This document shows, one piece after another, positions 38,421 to 50,332 of a stretch of DNA of 64,000 nt. The stretch comes from Xiphydria camelus (Eukaryota; Arthropoda; Insecta; Hymenoptera; Xiphydriidae), in the NCBI GenBank assembly GCA_963678675.1, contig OY783196.1, positions 20,144,138 through 20,208,137 of the forward strand, given 5' to 3'. The translations under genes and the position numbers were made by a program. Each line of letters begins with the position of its first letter. Position 1 is the stretch's first letter. Below the pieces are notes generated by a model, which did not search any database, was not told where the DNA came from, and saw nothing but the letters and a program-made list of their open reading frames with translations.

Positions 38421-38902
38421 AATTTACAGCTAACGAGAAACGATTAACTATAGCAGCAAAGTCACAGTACCTAATGCTCATTAGTGACCACAAGTGGCTA
38501 TTTCAATTCAATAATATTTTGTTGTAGAAGGACGAGGAATGTACAATAAACACATTACGCGATAATATATTTATCGATTCTTGATTGTTTAATCGTATAG
38601 CGCGTTTTGAACCTTTTTAATAACTATGAGTTAGAATGACGGATGAGAGAATAGAGATTCTAAAAAGAATTTTGATGATACTAATCGAGTATAGCACTGG
38701 CAGAAACTGATATACTTACTATATTTATTTTTAATTCTAAGATAAGCCTTTTTATAAAGAGATTGTAGCAATGTAATCTTGTAATCGTAAAACCAATGTT
38801 TACGCGTGTGTGCGCATAAATGGGAGAAGATCGCGACTTAATTTGAATATTTTCAATATTCGTTCATAGTTATATCACATACATTGCAATGAATAAAACT
38901 AT

Positions 38903-40122
38903 CTATGAGCCAACAGTATTCGGAGATTTCGGAGTTTTCGGAGTTTTCGGAGCTTCTTTCGAATTGGCAGTAAACGCTTGAACCTTGTCGTTGATTATGT
39001 GAAGATACTGCGTAAGCTGAAGAAATGCTACGATCGAACTGACGTAGCTCTTCAGATCGTCTTTATTGACCGTCTTCAAGTTCCGTGTGACATTCGCGAA
39101 AACACGACGCGCCGCTTTATTGGATAAACGTCCTACCGTTTGAACGGTGTGAAGGAGCTGATCTTCCTCTGCAGAGATTGGCACTGAAAAATAAGTAAAA
39201 TTACAATTAACAAAGTTGAAGATGTTTTACGGTAGTCATTGACGCGATAGGTAAAACTTTATCAACCTTATCAATTAGTTAATTTTTTTTTCGTAATTCA
39301 CGATACGACCTTTTTTTTTTAATTAAATATATTTCGAAGCAGGCACTCACCTTTATCTTCTTCGGCATCGATTGCAGGGAAGTACTGATCGATAAGTCTA
39401 TCCGCCACGGCGGCCGTACTATCTAGACCATGCACAGCGATACTGCCGTAATGCGAGCCGAGAAGTTGGTTGATCTTGTTCCAGCTTTGCTCTTTTAGAG
39501 ATGCGGCTTGCGTTATTATCAGAGTATTTGCGTACGAGATCCTAGATACAGCCGGTTCCACCGTTTGTAGTGCTAAAGTGTATGCATTTTCTAATATCTG
39601 AAACATCAGAAAACGTACTCGTGTATATATTATGATTAAAACAATTTAATTAGCTAATTTAGTTTATCAGGATCGTCTAGATCGATCATCCATCGCGATC
39701 TCGTATTATTACTAATCGTCACTCATAATTCAATTGATGCTATACACATATATACTGAAACTTTACTGTTTGAAACTATATATAGACCGAATAAAAATAA
39801 AAGTACTAACCTGTTCCGGTTTTTCTTTTACGATAGGAATTTTTTCCTCGATCTTATTCAGTCCGAGGCACAACGTGTGGTCGACAAAGTGTATAGGGGT
39901 TTCGAATTTCTTGGCGATAGGCGCGGCTATGGGTATTGCCTGCTTCTTTGCATTGGTCAGCGACGTCTCAGCATGGGACAAGGCCCAGTGCACCAGTTGG
40001 TGAGAGTCCTTGACGCGAGAATAAGTCGAAGCAGATTTTGCCAATGCTAATTCGACCATTGGCAGTTCCATAACACGATGAAGAACTTCGATTTGGGGTA
40101 GCTGTGCTACTTCGGTCGACAT
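38903..40122 (-). CDS. Lsd-2: Perilipin Lsd-2 paralogue B, lipid-droplet surface protein
   Basis: Coding exons: 40,122-39,811, 39,597-39,351 and 39,183-38,903 (279 residues). Phases 0 and 1 are as in paralogue A. The ATG lies nine bases inside the exon that begins at 40,131, after a CAG acceptor. The PAT domain covers about residues 10-104, with YSRVKDSHQLVHWALSHAE and VDHTLCLGLNKIEEKIPIVK. DQYFP is at 174-178. The C-terminal block (LLHTVQTVGRLSNKAARRVF, then YVSSIVAFLQLTQYL) is very close to the insect Lsd-2 pattern as I know it. The end carries a run of Thr-Pro/Ser-Pro units (APKTPKTPKSPNT), encoded by a short DNA repeat, that paralogue A lacks. These are possible proline-directed phosphorylation sites. 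By family it shields droplet triglyceride from lipase. Confidence 0.94.
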
Positions 40123-40752
40123 TGTTGTGTTCTGCAATCGTAAACAGATAGTATAAGGTCAGATGATGAAAAAAGAAAACATTCCGATACACGTTATTCG
40201 TAACCGTCTCAGATTCGAAATAAAATTCTAACGATTCTTCAAATATTATTAACGAGACTAAATTATTCCCTTTCATTTCAAACGCGTAATTATTAAAGCC
40301 TGTCGTATAGCGGCATTGACAAGCGAAACGCTCGCGCGAATTCTATTTCGGAACGAGCGGTGGAAGGAAGTAAGCGCATTTAAGAAACTGCAGTCGAAGG
40401 TATTTCGACGCGGTCGATGAACCGGCAATAAAGGAGAAAAAGTACGACATTTTAATAATTCGTTTTAATTGTTTCAATTATCTTTTTTTTTTTGTGCAAG
40501 TATATCGAATTATTGCGCAAGGACTGATAAATGGAACGTGACTTTTCTAATACTGGAAGCCCGTGTGCTCTTATCTACCGGTACAACGTTCTGATTAGGT
40601 ACCGATTTCTTTGTAAAATTCTGTAATTATATCGTACTTTTCTCGGGGATATCGCGAAATTTAACACGTGGGAGATATATCACTGTCAATGATCCGCGAA
40701 GAAATTATAATTCTTTGGGGAGATAAAAATGTACAAGGAATAAATGACTTAC

Positions 40753-40860
40753 GTGCTGATCTATCCTTTTCCTCGACACGCGAACGCTATCACGGCAGTA
40801 ATACGAATACGACGAACATCTACTATCCTACACTTATAACTCGCTCCACGCATGCGTCAT
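40753..40860 (-). other. Candidate 5' leader exon of Lsd-2 paralogue B
   Basis: A consensus donor (AGCAC|GTAAGTCAT on the minus strand) ends the exon at 40,753, about 620 bp upstream of the coding exon acceptor. The 5' boundary is a guess; an AT-rich TTTAAAT lies just beyond at about 40,870. Confidence 0.35.
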
Positions 40861-43347
40861 GAGTGTAGAATTTAAATAAACCAATGGAATCTCACTCTTA
40901 GGGAAACCGCATATGTGGAGCCGGGTACAAAGTCCACCGGGAGATACACTATAGCACTAACTCCAGTGTACAGTTGATCCACTACCAGAGCGTCATTCCG
41001 AATGGAAAATATCGTGCTTCTTTTCGCGTAGGACCTTTTTGCCTCTCACGCAATGACGGAGATTATAAATTTCCGGTATTATATAATACTTATTTCGAAT
41101 TATCAACCTGGTAAGCATTGGAAGATATTGTTAATTACTTTCATTACTTTCTGCGAGAGATTCGAAATGTATATTTTTTTCTACAGGTTGAGAAGCAGGC
41201 TAAAAATAAGGAACTGAAAAATATAACGATTATATTTCTCTGTACAGTTTTTGAAGGAATTTTTTGCAAGAACGAGCTCTCAGTTTTTTTTTAAATATCA
41301 AATTTTCATCTTACATGGCCGTTTTCTCGATTTTATTTTATTTCTAATGTAATTTATAATTTCAATTGAAGCTCATTGTTAAAAATATGTATTTTTTGAA
41401 AGGATGAATTTTCTATTTCCTCTCCGTAATAATTAATGTCTAGTCTGTATTGAAAGAAAATAGTGCATTATGTGATGGAATTTAAAAATCGATGGAATTT
41501 TCCCTTCGAGATATTTCTTTCTCTTCCCAATAGATGAAACTCAATGCGCCCATTCGTAACGGCCTCTAAAAATATTTCAGAGATTGTCGCATCCTATCGT
41601 GCCCGGTCATTTCTAGCGATAACTTTTAACCGATAGGACTGCCTTGTAGATCCGGGCGGAGTATTTTACAAGGTTCGTCTCTTCGCTTGTCTAGACTAAT
41701 TGTAGTGTCTAGCGTTCGGCATGTAAACAACAAATATGAATCATAAACACACTTTTCTAACAGTCATGAATTTTCTCGTTCAATTACTTCACTTACTTCA
41801 CGTTTGCTCATTCGATGTGTGTTGAAACGATAAATTTAAACCAACGCTAATCGTTCTCGTGTTTACGGAATTCTTTCTGACGTTGATCGATAAGCGAGTC
41901 AATGTAATTACCAAAAATTCAAATTTTTAAGCATACAGTCAATATTATCTTTAATATTGAAACAAATTAAAATATAATACAATTAATTATAACTTATGAA
42001 AAAAAAGAATAATCGATACTTAAGCATTCATCGATTATTTAAAACAGATTCTACAATTTATTCAAAGTACCTACAGGAAATTTTATGAAAGATAAACATT
42101 AGGTAGTTTACATCATAGCTGCTTATCGTGAGAAATATTGTCATGCCTTTGAGAGGAGAGACGCTCTCGTTCCTTCTCCAACTAGAGAATTACTCTAACA
42201 TCAACAGATAAAAGTTCTATACGGGAGAATTTTACTGATACAGGTGATCGTTTGAATACATTTAAACTCTAAATCATCGAAATTGAAGTCGAATCATCAG
42301 CTGTGCGAAACGTTAATAAAGTAATTTTATTTCATTTTCATTTATTTCTTCTATTTGTTCTCTTCTTTTACTCTATCGTATCGACTACCACTAAAATGTC
42401 ATTGCACTTCCGCGTTTGGAGAAAGTTTATTTGCCCGCAGCGTGCGGCTCGAAGACGTTTACATATATTTTAAAAAGTGATTGACTCACCATTTCTATGA
42501 TGCGTCAGCTTCACAATTCAGCTAATCTTTGAAGCCTGGTCAAAGTTCAATACTTTTTCGACTCTGGATAGAAGAGAACAGTTTAAAGAGGAGAGTTTTT
42601 CAATGGTGTTGACGACAATTCGTGTTAAGCGATAAATAATAAATTTGTTCAAACTGCGATCAAGATTATTTTTATATTATCGTTGAAGAGGAAATAGTAA
42701 TCGCTACAGTTCCTTGACCTCTCAAGTTAATCGACTCCTGACGTATCCTGCCTCGTCATATTTCACCTAATCAATTTAATTGAATTTCTGGCCTGCGATA
42801 CAGGGTGGTACATCCATGCGTCAAGAAATATATACACGTCATAAAAATAGAAACGACCCTTTATTTTACAAGACAAATTCGGTTCAAGGTAACAAAATTA
42901 AGACTATCGATACACAATGTCTGAGATTATAATACGAAAAGCGACTTACTCCAAGTGTATATCACAAGAAACGAATAATGCCATTCCATGAAATTATATC
43001 CGTGCGAAGACACAAGTTTCTATTTTATTCATTAAATTACTTTATTCGCGCGTTGTCCGTAATATCAGATATTAATTAACCCTTTCATGAAGAGATATTT
43101 ATAATGTGAAAATTGAAATTTATTTTATGTAATATATATTCTTTTTTTTTTGTAAAATTACACTCCATCGATGCATAATAGGAGAGCGACTTCTCGCGGA
43201 GCAACTAGTCTTGAAATATATACAGGATTAGAGTGAGGAAATTGGTCATAGGAATCATGCGAGTGTACGCCCGCACTCGCACTCGTGCAATGCTTACGAC
43301 AGATTCCCTCACCCCAACCCTGTATATAGTATAAGTTGCTATAGACT
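40861..43347. other. AT-rich spacer, nothing recognised
   Basis: No coding frame is supported. At about 42,800 the words ATACAGGGTGG resemble the ACAGGGTG terminus of the foldback elements, but no partner end is found nearby. Confidence 0.4.
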
Positions 43348-43583
43348 TTAACACGTTGAGCCCCACGTGCACACCGGTGGGCATTTCCGTTTTACATTTT
43401 GGGACCGCGTGATCCACCGGTGGGTCACAGCAGGAAACTAAAGGAAACAATAAAATATACCAGCAGTATACATATACCCCCCCCCCCCCCCCAATCCATA
43501 AAGATATATTTGAAAAAATGATAATAAGTAACAATCAAAATTGGGAATGCCCACTGATGGGTACGTGGGGCTCAACGTGTTAA
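43348..43583. mobile_element. TTAA MITE (piggyBac-like) at the 3' end of Lsd-1
   Basis: TTAACACGTTGAGCCCCACG at the left and its inverse CGTGGGGCTCAACGTGTTAA at the right are perfect inverse ends with the TTAA target. Further in, GGTGGGCATTTCC and GGGAATGCCCACT continue the repeat. A 16-C run (43,477-43,492) sits in the centre. It starts about 30 bp beyond the likely poly(A) site of Lsd-1. Confidence 0.88.
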
Positions 43584-43614
43584 AAGTAGACATTCCGATA
43601 ATTAAGATTAAAAG

Positions 43615-43620
43615 TTTATT
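43615..43620 (-). terminator. Polyadenylation signal of Lsd-1
   Basis: AATAAA on the minus strand lies about 85 bp past the Lsd-1 stop codon. Confidence 0.6.
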
Positions 43621-43704
43621 TAACAAACTTCCGTCTTCCGTCTTCTTCGCATTTGATCTTCATGAACGCGAATAATTTTTCCGTTAAACTCTGTCGAAAT
43701 TATG

Positions 43705-46700
43705 TTAGTCGATACCATTCGATGGGTTGCTAGAAGGGATCGTCATGTGATTATTGTAGTTTTGTTGACGGTTTTGCTCGTGAGGTGTTTTTTCGATCTT
43801 GGGTCGTCCTGCCAGAATAGCGGCGAGCTGTTCCTAAGGAAATTAACAATTATTATCCATTTACCATGTAAACGCATCAGAGGAAAAGCTCTCAATGATC
43901 AAAAAGATTACTTTGATCCCTAGTCCAAAAATGTATATTAGTGGATCATCGCTATCGTCGATTGAAATATGTATGGTGAAACCTACTATACCGAAAGAGT
44001 AATCAATCGACATACCAGAAATAGTGTCGCCGTCGAATTCAGCCTGAGGATAGCAGCATGTAACACAGAGAGGCGCGATTTACCAACCTCGCTTTTGCTG
44101 ACGATAGGTGCCATCTGTCAGAACGGATGAAATATATTATATTAAAAACACACACACATAGGCGGTAAAAAAAAGTATGAAAAGATTTCCAATGTATGCG
44201 GATGAAGGAACTAGTGGATTTACATTCAAAACTGCATCGGCAACGCCTAGCAACTGATGAGAGAGTCTGTTCAGAACTCTTCCGAGACGACGAGGCATTT
44301 TTGCAGCTAGCGTCGAAGTTCCGTTCACCAGATGTACGATACGACGAGCAGATTCACGCGTCAGGAGAACCAACAATTGCTCCAGTGATGTCGGGCGTGC
44401 CTGATTCTCCGGCTCTTGTAGGCTCAGCGAAGCCCATAGTTCTCTTGCTTTCTGCAGTGCCAGCTTGGGATCTGTTGCAATCTGAATATCGAAGGTGTAT
44501 CGTGGTATATTCGACTTAATTTAAGATTTAGACATTTGGGATACATGACGTTCGATTGAGCACGTACCAATTCGACAACATATAACAGTACATGAATGCA
44601 CTCTGTTCCTTGGTCCTTGAGAGCTTTGGCTTCGGCGAGAGTGCGACGCGTCAATCGTTTCTGCAATTTTCTGGAGAATCGGGCACCATGTTGGATCGTA
44701 CGGACTGTTCTATTCGCCGCTTCCGCTGTGTCTACCTCTAAACATATTTATTGATTAGTTGATTAAATACCCGATGCTCCCTGACACCTATGGTAAATGT
44801 TGAGAATCGTCGAACGTTATCGTCGTAGCGAGGTGTTCCATTAGCGTACGCGTAGATATACAAGATTTTCCTACAAAAAATGCGGTACTGAAGTTTGAGG
44901 AGCACTTTAAAAGGGAAAAAACCATACTGTAAAATATGTTTGTATAAATATGAGACTTATAAATGCTTTCTCTTTCAATGAACAGCTACTCGAAGATCAT
45001 GCCTCGATTTTCAGCTTCAGATGAGTCAAATTAATCAGATCAAATTGAATGTCAGATGAGAAATACTAGTATTAATTTAGTTTCATTTGTAACAGATTTA
45101 TATTCTTAGGACACTCTGTATGTGTTTCACTTCGAATCAATAAATAAGGCGAGAGTGAAAGAAGTGGAAAGTTTGATGATAAAAGACACAGTTCGTAAGG
45201 CATTGCAGATTCATAGCTGCTGCTTCGAACATTTGATACTTGGAAAGGAAGATACGGGAGGGGAAGAAGAAGTTAATTCCTTGCAACCTCATGGCACGAT
45301 TTCGAATTAGAAGAAAATGCATAGGAATCACAATTTAATCGCCGAAGAACTATGCTCGATTTTCGATTTACCGTCAATAGTTTTTTCAGCGGGGTCTGGC
45401 GGCAAGTAGCGATCTACATATTCGTCCGCGACGCTGAGAGCCCCATCGAGTCTGTCCGCTGCGGCATTCGCTGCATGGCTGCCCAATTGTTGGACACTGC
45501 CGGCGCGCATCAGGACGGGCTTGACGATCTTGTTGTTAACATACTCGCGAGTGTTCCAGTAAATCTTTGTAAATGGAAATCGTTATATAATAATCGGAGA
45601 GGGGATATGTAGTACGCGCGTGCGAATTACGAATATGTCACATGAACTCTCGTACAACATGGACAGCAATATGCATCGCGATCAGATGGTTGGTTTGAAG
45701 TTAGGACTCATCGACTCATCTAATATAGCAGTGAATTCTGTTTATTTATTTACGTATTTTTTTATCGATTAGAATATTCAGAAATAATTATAATAGCTAT
45801 TTCAAATCGCGCTTTGTCGCAAGAATTATCACTCTTATTGATTTAGTAAGCGTATTTTTTGCAAATTACTGCCTTGAAAGCTTTGTCGTATACGAGTAAA
45901 TGACAAATATTCAAATAAATATTTATATAAATATTTAAATTAGAAAGGTCCAGTAAAATTAGAATTAAAAGAGATGGGCTCATCGGGAATTTATCTGATT
46001 ATAAAGAATTGAAGTTTATCCGAATGTAAATTTCGGTTGTTCACAGAGAATAATTTGTTTGTTAATAAAAAAAAACGTTCCGATAGGCACTTACATGCTG
46101 TGGAGGAAGATATACTGCCGGAACTCTCTGCTCGATGAGATCTAAACCTCTGCAAAGTAGTTGATCGATAGTATTTATGGGTTTGTCGAAAACGATTACG
46201 GCTGCCAATGCTGCAGCCCAAGACTGTTCAGCTGTACCTAGACCCCAGCTCACCAAAGCATTGGAATGCTGTAAATTCATATTATATCATTATACAAGCC
46301 GGGTAATAATAATTAATGCTTTATAACATTTTCTAAATTAAATATATTGCCTAATTCAAAATTTAGTTTATTTCAAATTATAGAAGACATTCCGATTTAT
46401 AGTGATTAACAATTCCCTAATATTGATTAAAATAAAGAAAGTATATAACAGCAGAGAGGCGGTAATATTTTTGGAAAACTTTCAGGAATACTTTAACCCT
46501 TTCAGTCACAGATTTCTTTAAAACTTTCAGTCACAGATTTCTTTAAAAAGGAGAAAAAAATCTGAACTGTAGTATACTACTTGAAAATACATTTCTGAAC
46601 GTGTTTTATTTAGAAACTTTTTTGATTATTCATACGGTTTATGATTTATGACTTGTCCCATCAAGATAGCGTGTCCATCCAAATGGACGCGATGACCGAA

Positions 46701-46909
46701 AGGGTTAATCTGGGATAAAAATAATATCTACGTGCACTGCAGAAGCGTTTCAGAAACATTTATTCGACTGAGCAGAAACATACCTTAATTTTATCATAGA
46801 CATTGCCAGCTATGTGAATACTACCCTCTACGATTGGAAGGGTCGAAATCCTAGCGACGGATTCAAACTGTGATAAGTTCGAATGGCGTTTCGCGGTCGA
46901 TGTTGTCAT
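43705..46909 (-). CDS. Lsd-1: Perilipin-1 (lipid storage droplet protein Lsd-1)
   Basis: Seven coding exons: 46,909-46,784, 46,268-46,095, 45,564-45,372, 44,737-44,568, 44,481-44,224, 44,114-44,088 and 43,833-43,705 (358 residues). All phases close. The PAT domain covers about residues 14-100, split by an intron after YDKIK. The next exon starts IYWNT, then DRYLP (152-156 region), then FSRKLQKRLTRRTLAEAKAL, LIATDPK and LLTRESARRIVHLVN, blocks that I know as diagnostic of insect Lsd-1. The sixth exon has only 27 bp (MAPIVSKSE), with donor GAG|GTTGGT. The last gives EQLAAILAGRPKIE and a Gln/Asn-rich end. By family it sits on lipid droplets and is the PKA-responsive regulator of lipolysis in fat body. 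Exons 6 and 7 are less certain than the rest: reading through the intron after VADAVLN instead gives a 28-residue tail with a hydrophobic end. The ATG follows a possible acceptor at 46,921. Confidence 0.92.
46493..46708. mobile_element. TTAA MITE (piggyBac-like) inside the first coding intron of Lsd-1
   Basis: TTAACCCTTTCAGTCA at the left and TGACCGAAAGGGTTAA at the right are inverse ends with TTAA. A 24-bp unit (ACTTTCAGTCACAGATTTCT plus four bases) is repeated in tandem just inside the left end. Confidence 0.83.
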
Positions 46910-46920
46910 TGTTGTGCGCC

Positions 46921-49627
46921 CTGGGGTGTATAATTTAAAGTCGATTATAGTATTTTTTGGCAGCATCCTTGCTCGAGCTTATTGAAGATAGTGAAAGGTC
47001 AGTTTAAGATCGGGCTGAAGTGTATGCATACTGGGCGTAATTTAATTCTTTAAAACATCGATGAAATAAATTTATGTTTGTAAACTAGATCTGATATAAT
47101 TTTCCGTTAGAAAATAAGGAGAGGCCACTTGCAGAAAAGAAGTGTTTGCTTTGATGTGAATACCGATACTTTAAAGCATACACATTAATACCTTCACATT
47201 TTGAATTTATTTTCATTCATATGACCTCAACGAATGATAGGATAATCGTTTATCCACTGTATATACATACAGTTCATTTAATAATCATCGATTTCAAAGT
47301 GGAACTGGAAATGACCTCTTCTGATGAAAGATATGCATATCGTCATTGGTTTAGGAATATCTCCACATTTTACCGATTCTGCGATTTTACTATATTTAGT
47401 ATCAGAAGGTTGGTCCGAAATGTTTGCTAATATCACCTATGTACCACATAACTTTTAAAATGTTTAACATTCAATAATAAATTAAACCTATGTGAGCACT
47501 TTAAAAAATTTGTCAACGAAGAACTCCCATGTGCATAATACCTACATACAGCATAGGTTATTTGCACATAGGAGATATTCTTAAACCAACGACGGTATAT
47601 GGGAATATTCAAGAAAGGGACCAGAAGTACAAAAATATCCGATCGTACGGTGATTTTCAATCTGAATCTAATTAAGAGCTCATTAAACGGAATATCATTT
47701 GAATATATTGAAATGATGTTCATTCTTATTTATGGCTCAGAACTCAAGCGAAACATCGATAAGAGGTCCTACTTTGACCAGCTGAAAAGCACGTGGATCG
47801 TGTACATACATGTGTGTATACGAGTATATATGATGTATGTAAGATGTGTTAGAAATTTGATACGAGAGGTCAAAATATCACGTTGTATAATGTCAGTTTA
47901 TGGTTAATGTCAAAGTCATTCCATTCGTATTAATTTCTGAAAAGAAATGAATTCGAATGTCGACTTTCAAGAAAGGTGTTTGTTTCGTATTTAACGAAAA
48001 CTTTCTCATTGAAGAATTGCTCACGTTTATACACTTATTAATATTAGCTTTTATTGGTCACATTGATAGTGCTGATAAGCTAATGGACGTTTTTACAATA
48101 TCTCCAGGATGTGAATTTCACAGAACTTTCTTACTTTCTACATTACTCAGAGCAAACATTTTTTTTTTGATTCGAGAATAAATGGATATCTACGATATTT
48201 ATCTATTAACTACTATATGTATAAAATTCTTAATAAAGGTCATTGAGGAACTTTTATGAATAGTATTATAATGTAGTTATAACGGAAATAATTTGTTTGG
48301 TCCATTTGAAATTCCACTTTCGGCGGTGCAATATTTTTTCTCGATATTATATATTTTTTCCATCGGAATTTCAATATCGAAGAAAATCGAGACAGGCACT
48401 CATTCTTACAATAAAAGACAAATCACACTTACAGAGGTAGAAAATATATTAATTATCATTACCTAGTGAAGATGACGGATATAATTTGACGTGTTGGTTA
48501 TCTAACGAATGGTACGAAGAAGTTAAATGCAAGTGTTTCGTCGAAGTACACGGCGGCAACTGCACGTCGAAGAGGGCGAATGGTATCTCATCAGTTTGAC
48601 CTACGACACATCGATTACGTGGGTAAAGAAAACGCAATGGCGTAATGATCCGCGGTGCTATCAATCCGAAGACTTCACTGTTGAAAGGAGCTTTTTAATG
48701 TTTCATTTTTTGACACTCCACTATCTTTGCGTTCGGCAACGAACTCATCATTAGTGATTTTGAGGAGTAACGAAAAAGCGTCATCTTGAATTGAAGTGAA
48801 CTCGAATAAGCTCTTCTTGATTTCCTAATTTTTCCCGATAGTTACCTACTTGTATCTATACTGCTAATAGTTTGTTGGTAAACAAATAGAAAATACTATA
48901 TGAATCATATAAAATCCATAGACAGTTTATTTATGGATTTCCCTATATGCGAACTGTATATAACAGTCCATTTCAAATGATATAGTGTAATCTTAAATAA
49001 CACCACTCTTAGAGAAATTTGGATTTCTCAGCTATTTTCTTACGTAGAATGTAATTCTTTTATTTACGTAACAATTGTAAAGCTCATCAAGATTCATAAA
49101 GAGGACATAAGGTAAAATGTTCGTTCGTTGAATGTTCGACCCCAGATTCGTTTTCAGCGGCTCCGTAAACCATCGAATAAGGAGTTTGTTAGAAATCAAA
49201 TCATTTTACGAGTTTCGGTCTGCCACATTATATTCGCTATTTCGAATTTTGAAATTTTAACCACGGATTTGGTTTCAACAATGATTATGATAAATATCGG
49301 ACCATTGCAAATCCGAAGAAGAAGAAAAAGAAGAAGACAAGATTCGCGTACCCAAAGTGTTAAAAGTACATTCCGGGCTCTATGCACCTGCTAAAGAGTG
49401 CCGCTGTTTCATGATCCTTTAACGACCTCAGAAGAAACGTAAACATAAGCGAGAGTCGGAGTCCATCTATCGCGTTTTCTTTCCCTCTCACATACTCGAT
49501 CGTCCCTGCCTCGTGCTCTTGCGCCTTTCCTTCCTGTCACATACCCGGTTATCATTCTCTTTCGTACGTATGGCGCTTAAACTGCTAGGGTAAAATGGTT
49601 ATTTTTCTATTAGCTTCAAAGACGATT
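46921..49627. other. AT-rich spacer between Lsd-1 and cadherin
   Basis: No coding frame is supported. Leader exon(s) of Lsd-1 should be here but cannot be placed. A GAA-rich patch at 49,315-49,340 produces a basic frame without a domain. Confidence 0.4.
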
Positions 49628-49720
49628 ATCTCGTAAAGTATTATAATAACACGGACAAAAAGTTCATAAATAACGAGATAATCGTGATTTAAGTTGATCG
49701 GGATATGTAGTACCTATCAC
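49628..49720. repeat. Short foldback repeat
   Basis: GACGATTATCTCGT and ACGAGATAATCGT face each other across about 45 bp. It looks related to the arms of the element at 11,790. The boundaries are unclear. Confidence 0.45.
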
Positions 49721-50078
49721 TTCAGGGTCGGTGTTAGCTGCAACGGGAAGTTCATTTCCCGTTTTACATGTATTAATCAATGTATACCAACTGTACATAT
49801 TTTTCAACCCACCTGTATGTAGCACACAGATAAATAACCCTCAGATTAAACTTTATCACTCTAAACCTAAAATCTACTAAACGTACGTCTATTTGTTCTT
49901 CAGTTGTTTAACTGCAGGATAATAAACCTCATCTAGGAAATAGATCAAGTGGCTGTATACTAGGTCAAAAATCAATAACTTGAATAAAATTGAAAATTCC
50001 TTTACTTATTGTATGGACATTTATTTATTTATATACTTCATTGAGAAGGGAATAATTAATCAGAACGACAATCATATT

Positions 50079-50332
50079 AATCGTACATCTAGTTCAATAC
50101 CGCCATAACTGCAAAATTTTAATTTTAACTCAAAACTTATATTTTTTATATATACCGTTATGTATCGGCAACGTGTAAGCATATTCTATCAAAATTTTAA
50201 ATAGATACCTCTAAGAGTTAATTAATTATGCGACGAATTACACAGCAGCGCATTGTTGTATTTCCTTCTTACTCAAAATTATATACCTAATTTACACTTG
50301 TGGCGGTATTGAACTGGATGTACCTACGATTT
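50079..50332. mobile_element. Foldback MITE
   Basis: AATCGTACATCTAGTTCAAT followed by ACCGCCA at the left returns inverted at the right as TGGCGGT and ATTGAACTGGATGTACCTAC. The interior is AT-rich with no coding capacity. Confidence 0.72.

Noticed and set aside
37105..43492. CRISPR-like or other prokaryotic systems
   Set aside because: No regularly spaced direct repeats were seen; introns, poly(A) signals and insect gene families show eukaryotic nuclear DNA.
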